Positions 35,839 to 48,546 are shown, counted from the stretch's first letter. The stretch: DNA of 64,000 nucleotides from Bin55 sp965205965 (GCA_965205965.1 CBDBHT010000008.1:1054001-1118000); one strand, 5' to 3'. Notes: generated from the letters alone by a model not told the origin. Translations and numbers: made by a program.

Positions 35839-37935
<2,097 letters not shown>

Positions 37936-38013
37936 ATCCAGCTCCGTATTGTTCGTGCGTGTTAAAAAACCGCGGAAGATGCGTTCGTTTCTACACCTTC
38001 ACGCTACCGAAAC

Positions 38014-38484
38014 TCAGTATCGGTAATGAGCAAAGGCCCGGTTAGCCTCAGCCATGCGATGGGTATCGGTACGTTTGGCCACCGCCTTGCCGCGACCTTC
38101 TGAGGCATCAAGCAGTTCGCCCGCCAGACGTGCGGCCATCGATTTTTCGCCTCGAGTTCGGGCACTATCCACTAGCCAACGCATCGCAAGAGCTGAACGT
38201 CGTGAAGGCCGTACTTCCACCGGAATCTGGTACGTAGCACCGCCGACTCTGCGGGATTTCACTTCAACGGTCGGTGCCACTTCTGCCAGTGCTTTTTCAA
38301 ACACGTCAATAGGATCGTTACGCGTCCGACCTTGTATCCGCGTGAGTGCGCCATAAACAATATGCTCGGCCACCGATTTCTTACCATTGACCATGACGTG
38401 GTTGATAAATTTCGCCACCGTTTGATTTTGATACTTCGGATCAGGAAGGCTTTCCCGTTTAGCGATGACTCTTCGACGCGACAT
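38014..38484 (-). CDS. rpsG: 30S ribosomal protein S7
   Basis: 156 residues. MSRRRVIAKRESLPDPKYQN begins it and GGATYQIPVEVRPSRRSALA is the signature. S7 nucleates head assembly, lines the E site and in E. coli represses the str operon via the rpsL-rpsG spacer; here that spacer is 81 bases. Confidence 0.98.
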   Translation of the reverse strand: MSRRRVIAKRESLPDPKYQNQTVAKFINHVMVNGKKSVAEHIVYGALTRIQGRTRNDPIDVFEKALAEVAPTVEVKSRRVGGATYQIPVEVRPSRRSALAMRWLVDSARTRGEKSMAARLAGELLDASEGRGKAVAKRTDTHRMAEANRAFAHYRY

Positions 38485-38565
38485 AAATTATATATCTCTT
38501 TACTTCAGTTTAATCCACCACCCACGGAGGACACCACTTTTTACCCAAAAAAGTTCCCAGATTTT

Positions 38566-38934
38566 TTACGCGCGCTTCGTCCCGTATTTGGACCGCCCCT
38601 GCCGACGGTCCTCAACGCCTGACAAATCCCGTGTTCCCCGTATGGTGTGATACCGTACACCCGGAAGATCTTTGACTCTACCACCACGAATCAGTACGAT
38701 GGAGTGTTCTTGTAGATTGTGCTGTTCACCCCCAATATAGGAGTTGACTTCAAATCCGTTGACCAACCGCACGCGACAGACTTTCCGCAAAGCCGAGTTC
38801 GGCTTTTTCGGTGTCGTCGTATAAACGCGCGTGCATACGCCGCGTTTCTGCGGACAAGCTTGCAGTGCCGGGACTTTACTTTTAACCAACCGACGTTTGC
38901 GAGGTTTTCTAACTAGCTGACTCACGGTCGCCAA
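38566..38934 (-). CDS. rpsL: 30S ribosomal protein S12, TTG start
   Basis: 122 residues. The start codon is TTG, decided by AAGGAG 9 bases upstream and by the family N-terminus MATVSQLVRKPRKRR. The accuracy loops TPKKPNSALRK and GGRVKDLPGVRYH are wild type, with lysines at the streptomycin-resistance positions. First gene of the str operon, with its own promoter at 39006-39034. Confidence 0.97.
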   Translation of the reverse strand: MATVSQLVRKPRKRRLVKSKVPALQACPQKRGVCTRVYTTTPKKPNSALRKVCRVRLVNGFEVNSYIGGEQHNLQEHSIVLIRGGRVKDLPGVRYHTIRGTRDLSGVEDRRQGRSKYGTKRA

Positions 38935-38982
38935 ACCAATGCTCCTTAGCTTGTCTGATAAATTTGGATTCCCAAAGATCGT

Positions 38983-39002
38983 GCACCCGCCATGGCGGGT
39001 GC
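38983..39002. promoter_or_regulatory. 20-bp perfect palindrome between rpoC and rpsL
   Basis: GCACCCGCCATGGCGGGTGC is a perfect palindrome 40 bases past the rpoC stop. In RNA it would be a strong GC hairpin, but no U tract follows on the minus strand, so it is an incomplete terminator at best. The predicted rpsL transcription start (about 39000) falls inside it, so it could also be an operator. Both readings are inference. Confidence 0.6.
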
Positions 39003-39005
39003 GTA

Positions 39006-39034
39006 ATTCTACGTATGCAACAGCCGATTTTCAA
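39006..39034 (-). promoter_or_regulatory. Sigma70-like promoter of the str operon
   Basis: TTGAAA (39029-39034) and TAGAAT (39006-39011) on the minus strand with an exact 17-base spacer, each one mismatch from consensus. It lies between the rpoC stop and rpsL, so rpsL-rpsG-fusA can be started independently of rpoBC. Confidence 0.62.
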
Positions 39035-39041
39035 CATCCGA

Positions 39042-42000
39042 TCAGATACGAGAAAACTCAGCCTCCAGTAATTTTTCCACATCCTCGAACGATTGTCCTT
39101 TCTCGATAGCCGTGCGTGAGATCACTTCTTCCTGCCGGCGCAGACTACGTTCGCGGTGATACGCGAGACCCGTACCTGCTGGAATCAAACGGCCAACGAT
39201 AACGTTTTCTTTCAGTCCTCGAAGATCGTCTTGCCTTCCGGTTACCGCCGCCTCCGTGAGTACACGAGTTGTTTCCTGAAAAGATGCCGCCGATATGAAA
39301 GATTCCGTCGCCAGCGATCCGCGCGTGATACCAAGCAGCTTGCGCTCGAATTGCACAAGATCTTTGCCTTCTTTGGCCATCCGCTCGTTTTCTTCTACGA
39401 CTGCCGAATATTCAACTTGCTCACCGCGAACGAAGTGAGATTCACCCGGGTCAGTTATTTCCGCCTTGCGGATCATCTGCCGGATGATTACCTCAATATG
39501 CTTATCATTAATCTTCACCCCTTGCAGCCGGTAAACCTGCTGGATACCGTCAATAATGTACACTGCGACTTCTTTTTCACCTTTAAGCCTAAGGATGTCA
39601 TGAGGATTCAGAGGCCCGTCCGAGACCACGTCACCGCGTTCGATACTTTCGCCCGCATAGATAGATACCGGCCTCTTCTTGGATATCAAAGTTTCAGCAA
39701 TCTCGCCTTTGTCCGTATGAATTTGCAGTCGTCGTCGCGTCGCGGTCTCCTTGCCAAATCCGACCGTCCCACTCGTATCCGCCAAAATGGCCGCGTCCTT
39801 CCCCGAACGAGCTTCGAACAGTTCAACTACTCGCGGTAAACCTCCGACAATATCGCGAGTTTTTTGGAATCCCTCTTGGTCAACACGCGCGATGACGTCG
39901 CCGACACTTATTTTCTGTTTCGAATCAACTTCAACCCGAGCACCCGGCGGCAACTGATAGCCCTTCGGTTCCTCGGAATTTTCCTGACGTATCCGTTCAC
40001 CACTCTTGTCGATTAGATAGACCATTGGCGTCAGTCCTTTGCCAGCATCGGGGCGATCTTCTTCATACAGCACGGTCATCTGCGTCAGGCCAGTTAATTC
40101 GTCAACCTGTTCCATCACCGTTACGCTTTCCAAAGCGTTATCAAATTCGACGCGTCCTGCGTCGTCTGCAATGATGGGGTGCGAATGCGGGTCCCATTGC
40201 GCAATTACCTGACCCGCCGCCACCTCGGCGTTGTCTTTAACAAACAGAACGGCACCATATGGAACCGAATAGCGCTCCCGTTCGCGCCCAGTTTCATTCA
40301 AAACGGCTATCTCACCGGAACGTGACAACGATACTAGATCGCCCGCCCGACGTTTCACCATATTGGCAATATGCAATCGAACCGTACCATCGTTCTTGAC
40401 TTGAATGCTATCTTCAGCTAAGCCACGCGAAGCCGCACCTCCCATGTGAAACGTTCGCAACGTGAGCTGCGTTCCGGGTTCTCCAATCGACTGCGCCGCA
40501 ATTACCCCCACGGCTTCCCCAGCGTTGACGCGATGTCCACGCGCCAGATCGCGGCCATAGCAAGCCGAGCAGAGTCCAAACTTAGTCTCGCACGTTATAG
40601 GAGACCGAACTTTAACTTCATCAATTCCCAGTTGTTCGAACATTGGAACGACCTCCTCATCAAGCATCGTGCCCGCCGCAATGAGAACTTTCCCCCGCGT
40701 GCCCTTTACCGGTCGCGCAAGCACACGGCCGAGTACTCTAGATGCAAGCGGCTGAACAACGTCGCCGCCCTGAATCAAGGCGGTCATCTCCATACCCTGC
40801 TCAGTGCCGCAGTCTTTCTCAGTGATTACCAAATCCTGCGCGACATCAACCAGCCTTCGCGTAAGATAACCAGCATTCGCTGTTTTCAACGCGGTATCCG
40901 CTAAACCTTTTCGAGCACCGTGCGTTGAAATGAAATACTCGTTCACGGTCAGCCCCTCACGGAAGTTGGAAGTAATCGGCGTTTCGATAATTGACCCATC
41001 CGGTTTGGACATCAACCCGCGCATACCAGCTAATTGCCGTATCTGCGTCGGTGAACCCCGTGCCTCCGAATCGGCATAGATGAAAACCGAATTGAACGAC
41101 TCCTGATCGACTTCTTCACCATCTCTGTTAACTACCCGTTCGCGTGAAATTCCGTCCATCATGGAACGGCCGACCTCATCGCTAGCATGCGTCCAAATAT
41201 CGATAGTTTTGTTGTGCTTCTCGGTGGCAGTGATTAATCCCTCAGCTGCTTGCTGCTCGATCACTCGGACTTCATCGTTACTACGACGCACAATGCTCCC
41301 TTTCTCCTTCGGAATCACGAAATCCTCAACGCCAATGGAACAACCTGCCAGTGTCGAGTATTTGAATCCCGTGTACATGAGCTGGTCCGCGAAGACCACC
41401 GTATCTTTCAAACCAACCTGTCGGTAACAATAGTCAATAAGATCTGAAATGGTTCCCTTGTTAAGCGTCTTATTGACCCACGAGAAACTCATAGCAGGAG
41501 GAAGGATTTCGCAAAGCAATGTACGTCCAATGGTTGTATCAACGAGTGCTTGCTTGAAGCCGCCAGAAATGTCCGTTTCGGTGATTCGTACTTTGACTCG
41601 TGCATGTAGGTTGACTACACCTTCTGAGTGCGCACGGTTCGCCTCTTCGGGGTCCGCGAACACCATGCCCTCTCCTTTGGCGTTAATTCGCTCACGCGTC
41701 AAATAGTAAAGACCCAGAACCACATCTTGGTTAGGTACGATAATGGGCTCTCCGTTAGCCGGTGACAGAATGTTGTTCGTGGACATCATCAACACCCGGG
41801 ATTCCAAGTGAGCCTCAATCGTCAATGGTATGTGTACGGCCATCTGATCGCCGTCGAAATCAGCGTTGTAAGCTACACAGACCAGTGGGTGCAACTGAAT
41901 TGCCTTGCCTTCAATGAGGACCGGTTCAAAGGCCTGTATTCCGAGCCGGTGTAACGTCGGGGCGCGATTGAGAAGTACGGGGTGTTCACGTATGACGTCC

Positions 42001-43238
42001 GCCAATATATCCCAAACTACCGGCTCTTCGCTCTCCACCATCTTCTTAGCTATCTTGATGGTCGCCGCGTATCCATGCAATTCTAATTTGCCAAAGACGA
42101 ACGGCCTAAAAAGTTCCAAGGCCAGTTTTTTAGGCAGACCACACTGATGCAATTTGAGCGTCGGTCCCACAACGATGACGGAACGACCGGAATAGTCCAC
42201 ACGTTTACCTAGCAAGTTCTGACGAAATCTGCCCTGCTTACCTTTAATCATGTCAGCGAGAGATTTAAGTGGGCGCTTTGACTGTCCAGTTACCGTACGA
42301 CCCCGGCGACCGTTGTCTAACAACGCATCCACCGCCTCCTGCAACATTCGCTTTTCATTTCGAACGATGATGTCTGGAGCCTTGAGCTCAAGCAGACGAT
42401 TTAACCTGTTGTTGCGATTAATCACCCTTCGATACAAATCGTTGAGATCTGACGCGGCAAACCGCCCGCCTTCCAGTGGAACCAACGGCCTAAGTTCTGG
42501 CGGCAACACCGGCAATGCGCGAAGAATCATCCATTGTGGGTTGTTGCCTGAGGTAATGAACGCTTCTAACAATTTCAACCGTTTAGTAAGCTTTTTGACC
42601 CTCGTTTCCGAGTTTATTTCAGGAATCTGCGCGCGAATCGACTGCGCTTGCTCTTCGAGATTAATCTGTCCCAACAAATCAAGAATCGCCTCCGCACCCA
42701 TTGTCGCCACAAATTCTTCAGGAAATTCAGCACACTTTTCGGTGTATTCCATTTCATCCAAAATCTGCCCTACGGACAAATCGGTAGATCCAGGTTCCGT
42801 CACGACATACGCATCAAAGTACAACACGCGTTCCAGTTCGCGCAGCATCATGTCCAACAGCAGCCCAATACGTGAAGGCAAAGATTTCAAGAACCAGATA
42901 TGTGCAACTGGACAAGCTAAGTCGATATGACCCATGCGCTCCCGACGAACCTTAGATACGGTAACCTCCACACCACATTTCTCGCACTTTACACCCCGAT
43001 GTTTCAAACGCCTGTACTTGCCACAGATACACTCATAATCACGAGTCGGCCCAAAAATACGCGCACAAAAAAGCCCATCGCGTTCAGGCTTAAGAGTTCG
43101 ATAGTTGATAGTCTCTGGCTTTTTAACTTCGCCATGAGACCAAGATCGAATCTCTTCAGGTGATGCAAGTCCAATGCGGATGGCATCGAATTCTTCGTCT
43201 GGATTCTCTCGCCGCAAAAGCGCAGGTAAATCTCTCAT
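39042..43238 (-). CDS. rpoC: RNA polymerase beta' subunit
   Basis: 1398 residues. The N-terminal zinc site is Cys70, Cys72, Cys85 and Cys88; the catalytic magnesium triad is Asp460, Asp462 and Asp464 in NADFDGDQM; the second zinc cluster is around CETKFGLCSACYGRDL; the trigger-loop region follows (QLTLRTFHMGGAAS). Collinear with E. coli without large insertions. It starts 17 bases after rpoB. Confidence 0.99.
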   Translation of the reverse strand: MRDLPALLRRENPDEEFDAIRIGLASPEEIRSWSHGEVKKPETINYRTLKPERDGLFCARIFGPTRDYECICGKYRRLKHRGVKCEKCGVEVTVSKVRRERMGHIDLACPVAHIWFLKSLPSRIGLLLDMMLRELERVLYFDAYVVTEPGSTDLSVGQILDEMEYTEKCAEFPEEFVATMGAEAILDLLGQINLEEQAQSIRAQIPEINSETRVKKLTKRLKLLEAFITSGNNPQWMILRALPVLPPELRPLVPLEGGRFAASDLNDLYRRVINRNNRLNRLLELKAPDIIVRNEKRMLQEAVDALLDNGRRGRTVTGQSKRPLKSLADMIKGKQGRFRQNLLGKRVDYSGRSVIVVGPTLKLHQCGLPKKLALELFRPFVFGKLELHGYAATIKIAKKMVESEEPVVWDILADVIREHPVLLNRAPTLHRLGIQAFEPVLIEGKAIQLHPLVCVAYNADFDGDQMAVHIPLTIEAHLESRVLMMSTNNILSPANGEPIIVPNQDVVLGLYYLTRERINAKGEGMVFADPEEANRAHSEGVVNLHARVKVRITETDISGGFKQALVDTTIGRTLLCEILPPAMSFSWVNKTLNKGTISDLIDYCYRQVGLKDTVVFADQLMYTGFKYSTLAGCSIGVEDFVIPKEKGSIVRRSNDEVRVIEQQAAEGLITATEKHNKTIDIWTHASDEVGRSMMDGISRERVVNRDGEEVDQESFNSVFIYADSEARGSPTQIRQLAGMRGLMSKPDGSIIETPITSNFREGLTVNEYFISTHGARKGLADTALKTANAGYLTRRLVDVAQDLVITEKDCGTEQGMEMTALIQGGDVVQPLASRVLGRVLARPVKGTRGKVLIAAGTMLDEEVVPMFEQLGIDEVKVRSPITCETKFGLCSACYGRDLARGHRVNAGEAVGVIAAQSIGEPGTQLTLRTFHMGGAASRGLAEDSIQVKNDGTVRLHIANMVKRRAGDLVSLSRSGEIAVLNETGRERERYSVPYGAVLFVKDNAEVAAGQVIAQWDPHSHPIIADDAGRVEFDNALESVTVMEQVDELTGLTQMTVLYEEDRPDAGKGLTPMVYLIDKSGERIRQENSEEPKGYQLPPGARVEVDSKQKISVGDVIARVDQEGFQKTRDIVGGLPRVVELFEARSGKDAAILADTSGTVGFGKETATRRRLQIHTDKGEIAETLISKKRPVSIYAGESIERGDVVSDGPLNPHDILRLKGEKEVAVYIIDGIQQVYRLQGVKINDKHIEVIIRQMIRKAEITDPGESHFVRGEQVEYSAVVEENERMAKEGKDLVQFERKLLGITRGSLATESFISAASFQETTRVLTEAAVTGRQDDLRGLKENVIVGRLIPAGTGLAYHRERSLRRQEEVISRTAIEKGQSFEDVEKLLEAEFSRI

Positions 43239-43255
43239 TCGAATTCTTTCCTTTA

Positions 43256-46200
43256 TCAGTGGGTGATCAAATTAATGGATATGCCCAAGGATTGAATTTC
43301 CTTCTGGAGCACGTTGAAAGATTCCGGTATGCCGGCATCCATAGTGTAATCACCATTGACAATATTCTTGTATATTTTGGCGCGACCAGGAACGTCATCG
43401 GATTTCACGGTCAACATTTCTTGCAACGTATACGCTGCACCATACGCTTCCAACGCCCAAACTTCCATCTCGCCAAAGCGTTGTCCCCCAAACTGCGCCT
43501 TACCACGCAGCGGCTGTTGTGTCACCAAGCTGTACGAGCCGGTAGACCGTGCGTGCATCTTGTCATCCACTAAGTGGTTGAGTTTCAGCATGTACATGTA
43601 ACCAACTGTGACTGGCCGATCGAAAGAGGTCCCAGTACGTCCGTCGTAAAGCGTGGCCTGACCACTCACGGGTAGGTTGGCCATTTTAAGCATCTGGTGG
43701 ATATCTTCTTCCTTAGCACCATCGAACACCGGTGTAGCCACAGGTATACCGTTACGAAGATTCCCCGCAAGCTCGATGACCTCCTTGTCTTTCAAGGACT
43801 TGATAGGTGTTTCTCGAGTATTCGAAACTTTGTAAACATTTTCAAGATAGCTTCGTAATTGATTTATGGTCGCAGCTCGATCTAAAAGTTCACCAATTTT
43901 CTCACCGATACCCTTAGCAGCCCACCCGAGATGGGTTTCAAGTACTTGGCCCACGTTCATTCGTGAAGGAACACCAAGTGGATTCAACACAATATCCACG
44001 GGCACGCCAAATTCATCAAAAGGCATATCTTCTACCGGCATGATGACCGAAATGACCCCCTTGTTGCCGTGCCGACCAGCCATCTTGTCACCTGGCTGAA
44101 TGCGTCGTTTGGCCGCCAGATAGACTTTGATATCTTTGAGTACGCCATGAGTTAAGGCGTCACCAGCCTCTAGCTTCTGCCGTTTACTTTGAAAGGCTTC
44201 TTCGTGTTTTTTCTTTAACGCTCCTAATGCTTTAGCTACTTGGTCTATTTCGCGATTCAGTACGTCATTTTTCATGCGAATACCGAACATCTTGTTTTGG
44301 TCCAACGTATCAAGATAACTCTGCGTGATACGGTACCCTGATTTCTTGCCAGCTGCACGAGTGACTTGTTTACCTACTATGGATTTTTCTATGCGTTCGC
44401 GCGTTGCAATTTGAACGATACGATATTCATCATCCAGGTCTCTGCGATACGATTCGATTTCGTCAGCCTCAATCGCCAAGGCACGTTCATCCTTGTCAAC
44501 GTCCTCTCGCGTCAGTACTTGCACATCTATGACTGTTCCACTCACGCCCGTTGGAACGCGGAGCGATGTGTCTTTTACGTCCGATGCTTTTTCTCCGAAA
44601 ATCGCTCTCAGCAGTTTTTCCTCGGGCGTCAGCTGCGTTTCACCTTTAGGTGTAACTTTACCGACAAGAATATCGCCTGCTGTCACCTCAGCACCGATAT
44701 AAACAATTCCAGATTGATCCAACTTATTGAGAGCCGATTCTCCAACGTTAGGGATATCGGCGGTGATTTCTTCTGGACCCAATTTCGTGTCGCGAGCGGT
44801 ACAAGTGAGGCCTTGAATGTGAACGCTCGTGAAGCGATCTTCCTGAACCACGCGTTCAGATATTAGAATGGAATCCTCATAATTGTATCCGTTCCACGGC
44901 ATGAAGGCTACGCGGATATTCTGACCGAGAGCCAATTCTCCCATATCAACGGACGGTCCGTCAGCCAATATATCTCCCTCGGAGACTCGGTCACCCTCCT
45001 TAACAACCGGGCGCTGATTAATGCACGTGTCGTAATTCGACCGTCTGAATTTTGTCAACGGGTATATGCGGACGTCGGTTTCCTTAGCTTTCGCTTCCCT
45101 CGTCGCAACGCGTACCACAACACGATTCGCATCAACCAATTCGACCGTTCCGCCCTCTTCCGCAATTACACAGACACCCGCATCGCGCGCAACCTGCCTT
45201 TCGACACCTGTACCTACAAGTGGAGCCTCCGTTCGAATCGTAGGAACCGCTTGACGCTGCATATTAGCACCCATTAGCCCTCGGTTAGCCTCATCGTGCT
45301 CCAAAAAAGGTACCAACGCAGCGGATACCGAAACAATCTGCTTTGGCGATACATCCACGTAATCGACATACTCCCGTGGTGTACGAATCGACTCGTAACG
45401 ATATCTGACGTCAACTAAATCACTGACAAACCGACCTCGAGCGTCAAGACCTGAACTTGCTTGAGCAATATGAAAGTTTGCCTCGTCTATCGCCGATAAA
45501 TACTCAATTTCTTTTGTGACACGACCCTTTTCAACTTTACGATAGGGTGTAACCAAAAAACCGTACTCATTAGTTCGGGCGTATGCCGCGAGGCTGCTGA
45601 TAAGACCGATATTCGGCCCCTCTGGAGTTTCAATTGGACAAAGCCGACCATAGTGAGTAGGATGTACGTCACGCACTTCAAAGCCGGCATGTTCACGAGT
45701 AAGTCCACCCGGCCCTAACGCCGACACGCGTCGCTTATGCGTCAATTCAGACAGCGGGTTGTTTTGGTCCATGAGTTGCGAGAGCGGATGTGAGCCAAAA
45801 AACTCTTTGATCGCAGCAGCAATCGGTTTAGCATTAATCATGTCTTGGGGCATCAACTTGTCTTGTTCCGCGATTGACAGCCGGTCCTTAACCGAGCGTT
45901 CCACGCGAGTCAATCCGACGCGAAATTGGTTTTCAACCATTTCACCTACTGAACGCACACGACGATTACCCAAATGGTCGATATCATCAACCTCATCCCG
46001 CGCACTTCTAATATCAATCAGTGTTTCCAATACTTGGAGTATGTCTTCAGTACTAAGAGTCCTAGACCCTTCGTCGCTTTCACGTCCAAGCCGACGATTG
46101 AATTTCATTCTGCCAACAGGCGAAATGTCGTAGCGTTGAGGTTGGGAGAACAGGTTGTTGAAAAGCATTTCCGCAGCTTCGAGGGTTGCTGGCTCCCCTG

Positions 46201-47443
46201 GCCTCATAACGTGGTAAAGTTCGATGAGTGCGGCACCGCGGGTTTTTGCAGGATCTTTCCACAACGTATCGGAAATATAGCCACCCCGATCAATATCATT
46301 TTTATAAATGGTTTGGATTTTTCTGATGCCATGCAGCCGGAAATTCGCAAGCATGTCACCAGTAACTTCGTCGTTGCAGTAATAAACCAGGGTTTTCAGT
46401 TCTTGCAATTTTGTACCATCGGAACCAGTTGTATCTGATGATTCCGAATTAGGCGGCACTTTAATCTTGATATTCTTTGCCAGCACGCGGCCAATTAAAT
46501 ATTCATCCGGTACATCAATGCGAGCGATCCGCGACTTTTTAAGCAGATTTCGATGGCGTTGCGTAATACGTTCTTTCTTACCAACAAGAATCTTGCCGTC
46601 TTTGTCTCGGATATCGAAAACCGCAGTTTCACCGATCAGACGATCAGGTTTTAACTCCATGCGAAGAGTTCGAGCTTTCGGAATATGGAACGTATCTTGA
46701 CTAAAGAACCGTTCTAAGATGTCCTCGTCGGTCATGTACCGTTTGTTGCCGTCCCGATCCTCGATTTTGAGACAACGGAGTAATTGTGTTGCAGGTAGTT
46801 TCTTCTTCCGATCAATCCGAACGAAAAGATACTCTTTTTCCTCTTTAGACTCCCAACCGAATTCAAAATCTATCCATGAACCGCGGTACGGAATAATCCG
46901 AGCGTTGTAGAGAACGCGCCCGGAGGCGGTGTTTTTGCCTTTGTCATGTCCGAAGAACACCCCCGGTGATCGATGTAATTGAGAAACGATGACACGCTCC
47001 GTCCCATTTATTATGAACGACCCTTTTGGGGGCATCAGCGGCATGTCACCCAAATAGACATCCTGTTCTTTAACGTCCTTAATGACTTTGTTTTCTTTAG
47101 TACTAGCCTCGCGGTCAAAAATGATCAACCGTATTTTCACGTGCAGGGGAGCCGCGTAGGTTGTGCGTCTTACTACGCACTCGTTAATGTCAAACGGTGG
47201 GGCTTCCAATCGGTAGCTTACGTAATCAAGCGCAGCCATCTCTGTCACGTTATACATCGGAAAAATGGAACGAAATACCGCGTGTAGTCCAACAGGCTTC
47301 CGATTTTTAGGCTCAACATCCGCCTGTAAAAAAGTCTTATAGGAATCAGTTTGGATTGTAAGCAAATCACCGACTTCCATAACCTCACCAAGACGGCCAA
47401 AATTTTTGCGAATGCGTTTCTTCTCAGTAAAGCTATATGGCAT
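43256..47443 (-). CDS. rpoB: RNA polymerase beta subunit
   Basis: 1395 residues, about 50 longer than in E. coli. The rifampicin region reads PLSQLMDQNNPLSELTHKRR and LGPGGLTREHAGFEVRDVHP, that is, a sensitive-type sequence. The C-terminal GQRFGEMEVWALEAYGAAYT and AGIPESFNVLQKEIQSLGI are canonical. The extra length appears to lie in the lineage-specific insertions of the middle third. 95 bases separate it from rplL. Confidence 0.99.
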   Translation of the reverse strand: MPYSFTEKKRIRKNFGRLGEVMEVGDLLTIQTDSYKTFLQADVEPKNRKPVGLHAVFRSIFPMYNVTEMAALDYVSYRLEAPPFDINECVVRRTTYAAPLHVKIRLIIFDREASTKENKVIKDVKEQDVYLGDMPLMPPKGSFIINGTERVIVSQLHRSPGVFFGHDKGKNTASGRVLYNARIIPYRGSWIDFEFGWESKEEKEYLFVRIDRKKKLPATQLLRCLKIEDRDGNKRYMTDEDILERFFSQDTFHIPKARTLRMELKPDRLIGETAVFDIRDKDGKILVGKKERITQRHRNLLKKSRIARIDVPDEYLIGRVLAKNIKIKVPPNSESSDTTGSDGTKLQELKTLVYYCNDEVTGDMLANFRLHGIRKIQTIYKNDIDRGGYISDTLWKDPAKTRGAALIELYHVMRPGEPATLEAAEMLFNNLFSQPQRYDISPVGRMKFNRRLGRESDEGSRTLSTEDILQVLETLIDIRSARDEVDDIDHLGNRRVRSVGEMVENQFRVGLTRVERSVKDRLSIAEQDKLMPQDMINAKPIAAAIKEFFGSHPLSQLMDQNNPLSELTHKRRVSALGPGGLTREHAGFEVRDVHPTHYGRLCPIETPEGPNIGLISSLAAYARTNEYGFLVTPYRKVEKGRVTKEIEYLSAIDEANFHIAQASSGLDARGRFVSDLVDVRYRYESIRTPREYVDYVDVSPKQIVSVSAALVPFLEHDEANRGLMGANMQRQAVPTIRTEAPLVGTGVERQVARDAGVCVIAEEGGTVELVDANRVVVRVATREAKAKETDVRIYPLTKFRRSNYDTCINQRPVVKEGDRVSEGDILADGPSVDMGELALGQNIRVAFMPWNGYNYEDSILISERVVQEDRFTSVHIQGLTCTARDTKLGPEEITADIPNVGESALNKLDQSGIVYIGAEVTAGDILVGKVTPKGETQLTPEEKLLRAIFGEKASDVKDTSLRVPTGVSGTVIDVQVLTREDVDKDERALAIEADEIESYRRDLDDEYRIVQIATRERIEKSIVGKQVTRAAGKKSGYRITQSYLDTLDQNKMFGIRMKNDVLNREIDQVAKALGALKKKHEEAFQSKRQKLEAGDALTHGVLKDIKVYLAAKRRIQPGDKMAGRHGNKGVISVIMPVEDMPFDEFGVPVDIVLNPLGVPSRMNVGQVLETHLGWAAKGIGEKIGELLDRAATINQLRSYLENVYKVSNTRETPIKSLKDKEVIELAGNLRNGIPVATPVFDGAKEEDIHQMLKMANLPVSGQATLYDGRTGTSFDRPVTVGYMYMLKLNHLVDDKMHARSTGSYSLVTQQPLRGKAQFGGQRFGEMEVWALEAYGAAYTLQEMLTVKSDDVPGRAKIYKNIVNGDYTMDAGIPESFNVLQKEIQSLGISINLITH

Positions 47444-47537
47444 TCATTTCTCCATTCTGACAGGCAAAAGAGGAACGTACACACGACTGACGCCGTGCCA
47501 GTCACGTTCTTGAGATTCCGAGATGTAGTAGTTCAAG

Positions 47538-47918
47538 CTACTTGACCTCGACGGTAGCACCAGCTTCCTTAAGCTTCACCTTAGCTTCGTCCGCTTCGTC
47601 TTTGCTAATTCCCTCCTTAATCGTTGATGGTGCTCCATCCACCATGGCTTTGGCCTCCTTCAGGCCAAGACCCGTCAAGCTACGAACTACCTTTATAACC
47701 TCGATTTTCTTTTCACCAAACGATTCAAGCAGAACGTCGAATTCGGTTTGTTCCTCGGCGGCTTCGGCGACTTCTCCACCAGCTGCCACTGGGGCCACCG
47801 CTACCGCAGCGGCCGCAGTCACACCAAATTTCTCTTCCATGGCATCTACAAGTTCAACGACTTCCATAACGCTCATGTCAGCTATGGTGTCAATAATTTC
47901 ATCTTTCGACAAGCTCAT
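47538..47918 (-). CDS. rplL: 50S ribosomal protein L7/L12
   Basis: 126 residues. N-terminal dimerisation helices (MSLSKDEIIDTIADMSVMEV), an alanine-rich hinge (about 33-50) and the factor-binding C-terminal domain (KIEVIKVVRSLTGLGLKEAK). The stalk protein recruits EF-G, EF-Tu and other GTPases. Follows rplJ by 45 bases. Confidence 0.98.
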   Translation of the reverse strand: MSLSKDEIIDTIADMSVMEVVELVDAMEEKFGVTAAAAVAVAPVAAGGEVAEAAEEQTEFDVLLESFGEKKIEVIKVVRSLTGLGLKEAKAMVDGAPSTIKEGISKDEADEAKVKLKEAGATVEVK

Positions 47919-47963
47919 TTGGTCACTCCGATAGATTTAGGGTTGATGGTCTTGTTAACGACT

Positions 47964-48500
47964 CTATGACTCCCGGTGGGATTCCTTCTGCTCGCGAATG
48001 GCAGACAACGTACGAACAAGCTTGGATGGAACCTCCTTTAAGGTCCGTGCCAGTCCAGATACGGGAGCCATCATCGTGCTCATGAGAGTTGCAATTGCTT
48101 CGTCACGCGTCGGTAGTGATGCGATCTTTTCGAGATCCTCGCCGCCATGCAACTGACCTGCGATCGATATGGCCCGCACTTGCAATGCCTGACATTGTTT
48201 TGCATAATCTCGCAGTAAGCGTGCCACTGCACTTGGTTCCTCTGGAGAGAACGCAAGCATTGAAGGTCCAGCCAAAGCGTCGTTAAGGCACGCGTGCTCG
48301 GTATCCTCAAGTGCGCGCTTGGCTAATATATTGCGGACTACGCGAAGCTGAACTCCAGCATCGCGTGCAAGATTTCGTATCTCGGTCATCTCCGCAACAT
48401 TCATTCCGCGAAAATCTACGGATATCAATGACAAAGCAGAGGAAGCAGCCTCCTTTACCTCGCGAACGATTGCCTTTTTCTGCTGCAGACTCAGAGTCAT
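47964..48500 (-). CDS. rplJ: 50S ribosomal protein L10
   Basis: 178 residues. LSLQQKKAIVREVKEAASSA and VVRNILAKRALEDTEHACL are family blocks; the C-terminal helix, where L7/L12 dimers bind, has LVRTLSAIREQKE. The rplA-rplJ gap is only 46 bases, so the long L10 autoregulatory leader known in E. coli has no room unless it overlaps rplA. Confidence 0.97.
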   Translation of the reverse strand: MTLSLQQKKAIVREVKEAASSALSLISVDFRGMNVAEMTEIRNLARDAGVQLRVVRNILAKRALEDTEHACLNDALAGPSMLAFSPEEPSAVARLLRDYAKQCQALQVRAISIAGQLHGGEDLEKIASLPTRDEAIATLMSTMMAPVSGLARTLKEVPSKLVRTLSAIREQKESHRES

Positions 48501-48546
48501 AAGTTAAATGCCACAGTCGCCCTAAAACAGTTTTTGCTAATACTCG

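Noticed and set aside
39156..39839. 227-codon plus-strand open frame antisense to rpoC
   Set aside because: Fully inside rpoC, whose motifs are intact; no independent protein features.
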